The notes beneath the pieces were generated by a model. It did no database searches. It was not told where the DNA came from and saw only the letters and a list, made by a program, of their open reading frames with translations. DNA of 6,455 nt, from the NCBI GenBank assembly GCA_003223595.1, contig QHVR01000008.1, forward strand, positions 1-6,455. Reading direction: 5' to 3'. Source of the stretch: Acidobacteriota bacterium (GTDB lineage Bacteria > Acidobacteriota > Terriglobia > Terriglobales > Acidobacteriaceae). The translations under genes and the position numbers were made by a program. Below are positions 5,052-6,455 of the stretch, in pieces; position 1 is the stretch's first letter; every line of letters starts with the position of its first letter.

Positions 5052-6455
5052 ATGCCGACGCAAATCAAGTTTGGCACATCCGGATGGCGCGCGGTCATGG
5101 CGGAAGACTTCACCTTCGCGAACGTGCGCCGCGCCGTGACTGGCATTGCGCGTTACGTGGCTTCGCAGAAGCCCCAGGGCGCGCGCGTCATCGTAGGCCG
5201 TGACCCGCGATTCCTCGGCGAAACCTTCTGCTCCATGGCTGCGGAGATCCTGTCGGCCCATGGCATTACTCCGCTGGTTGCCTCGGAGCCGGCTCCGACT
5301 CCCGCTCTGTCCTACGCGGTCATTCACAACAAAGCCGATGGCGTCATCAATTTCACTGCCTCGCACAATCCTCCCGAATACAACGGGATCAAGTTCTCCA
5401 CCCCGGATGGTGTTCCCGCGCTGCCGGAAGTCACCAGGAAGATCGAGGCGGAAATTGTTGCGGCGGACGGCAATCGGTCGGAGGGAACTTCGGCGGGCTC
5501 GCCGAAGACTCAGTCCCTCGATCCCAAGCCGGATTATCTGATGCGGCTGCGGGAAACAGTCGATCTGAATACAGTGCGCAAGGCGGGACTGAAAATCGTG
5601 TTCGATCCCATGTTTGGCGCAGCGCGCGGATACTCCGACGAATTGCTGCGCTCCGCCGGCGTGCAGGTTGCGACCGTGCACGATGCGCGCGATGTTCTGT
5701 TCGGCGGACACGCCCCCGAGCCTGACGACCATCTGCTCGAAACCTTACGCGAGAAGATGCGCGAGACCGGGGCGCAAATTGGGATTGCCACCGATGGGGA
5801 TGCAGACCGCTTCGGCATCGTCGATGCCGACGGAACCTTCCTGCAGCCGAATTACATTATCGCGCTGCTCTTTGATTACCTGGTCGAGAGCCGCGGCTGG
5901 AAGAACGGCGTCGCCAAGTCGGTCGCCACCACCAACCTGATCAACGCGCTGGCCAGGAAACATGGGGTCGAACTCTACGAAACGCCCGTCGGCTTCAAGT
6001 ACATCGGCGAATTGATCATGCAAGACAAGATCGCGATTGGCGGGGAAGAGAGCGCTGGGTTATCCATTCGGCACCACGTCCCAGAAAAAGACGGCGTGCT
6101 CGCGGGACTGCTCTGCTGCGAGGCGGTGGCGAATCGCGGCAAGTCCCTGCGCGAGCAGTTGCAGGAGATCAGTAACCAAGTTGGTTCATTCTTTCCTCAA
6201 CGGGAGAACTTCCGATTGACGCCTGAGGTCAAGACAAAGTTCACTGAGAAGTTGAAGTCCGATCCGCACGAGTTCCTCGGACATAAAGTTACCGAAGTGG
6301 TTCGTAGGGACGGACTGAAGCTGGTGTTGAGCGACGGGTCATGGGTCTGTTACCGCTTGTCGGGTACGGAGCCGGTCGTTCGCGTGTACAGCGAGGCGCG
6401 CAGTGAAGAAGGACTGCACAAGCTGAGCGCGGCCGCTAAGAATTGGATTTTCGAG
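5052..6455 (+). CDS. Phosphoglucomutase / phosphomannomutase family protein (3' end beyond the window)
   Basis: The frame is open for 468 codons to the window edge with no stop. The alpha-D-phosphohexomutase superfamily interconverts hexose 1- and 6-phosphates and supplies sugars for cell-wall polysaccharides, glycogen and lipopolysaccharide. All four functional loops are present in order: TASHNP with the phosphoserine S104 (TCG at 5361-5363), the metal-binding DGDADR (248-253), the sugar-recognition loop GGEESAG (330-336) and the phosphate loop RLSGTEP (435-441). The opening IKFGTSGWR (5-13) is also typical. The GEES loop favours glucose phosphate, as in phosphoglucomutases, rather than the GEMSGH of PMM/PGM enzymes, but specificity needs testing; Ala335 stands where many relatives have Gly. 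Relatives are about 470-480 residues and the C-terminal helix is already reached, so only a few residues should be missing. It is divergent from cutA across 74 nt. Confidence 0.93.
   Translation, partial: MPTQIKFGTSGWRAVMAEDFTFANVRRAVTGIARYVASQKPQGARVIVGRDPRFLGETFCSMAAEILSAHGITPLVASEPAPTPALSYAVIHNKADGVINFTASHNPPEYNGIKFSTPDGVPALPEVTRKIEAEIVAADGNRSEGTSAGSPKTQSLDPKPDYLMRLRETVDLNTVRKAGLKIVFDPMFGAARGYSDELLRSAGVQVATVHDARDVLFGGHAPEPDDHLLETLREKMRETGAQIGIATDGDADRFGIVDADGTFLQPNYIIALLFDYLVESRGWKNGVAKSVATTNLINALARKHGVELYETPVGFKYIGELIMQDKIAIGGEESAGLSIRHHVPEKDGVLAGLLCCEAVANRGKSLREQLQEISNQVGSFFPQRENFRLTPEVKTKFTEKLKSDPHEFLGHKVTEVVRRDGLKLVLSDGSWVCYRLSGTEPVVRVYSEARSEEGLHKLSAAAKNWIFE

Noticed and set aside
5019..5732. 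A 237-codon minus-strand frame opposite the phosphoglucomutase gene
   Set aside because: It is antisense to a gene with all its catalytic motifs and its translation is Arg/His-rich without recognisable features; long antisense frames are common in GC-rich coding DNA.

Overview
The window looks like ordinary chromosomal sequence from a moderately GC-rich Gram-negative bacterium. It holds an outer-membrane beta-barrel protein with a signal peptide and a terminal Phe, has no introns, and is densely packed on both strands. The protein style and the intergenic repeat fragments (Ctctgtggttaaa and TCCGCGTAAATCCGTGG type) remind me of Acidobacteriota. That assignment is recollection and inference, because there is no rRNA or other marker here.

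Layout: (1) Positions 1-1305, minus strand, hold a porin-like outer-membrane beta-barrel protein (76-1305) followed 14 nt downstream by the first 20 codons of another membrane or exported protein that leaves the window (1-61). (2) Positions 1306-1438 are a 133-nt divergent gap. (3) Positions 1439-4656, plus strand, form a sulfur amino-acid cluster: a CBS/cysteine-synthase family PLP enzyme (1439-2392), a 269-nt spacer rich in repeats and hairpins, a cystathionine gamma-lyase/gamma-synthase family gene broken by a frameshift (2662-3808), and a class I SAM-dependent methyltransferase (3844-4656). (4) Positions 4660-4977, minus strand, encode CutA, convergent with the methyltransferase with only 3 nt between the stops. 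(5) From 5052 to the window end, plus strand, is a phosphoglucomutase/phosphomannomutase, divergent from cutA across 74 nt and cut by the window edge close to its natural C-terminus.

The two PLP enzymes would together make a reverse transsulfuration route (homocysteine to cystathionine to cysteine), as mccA and mccB do in Bacillus subtilis, where a methyltransferase gene (yrrT) lies in the same operon. Here the second enzyme has lost about 14 nt of coding sequence, which joins residue 89 of one frame to a shortened helix in another. The route is therefore interrupted, or the consensus sequence is wrong at that point.

I found no convincing undescribed system. The points most worth checking are the frameshift near 2929, the unusual Cys-containing phosphate loop of the CBS-like enzyme, the perfect 9-bp hairpin at 2583-2602 with a second hairpin abutting the next start codon, and the repeat-like sequence that supplies the methyltransferase start codon. 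No tRNA, rRNA, CRISPR array, IS element or phage gene was seen.
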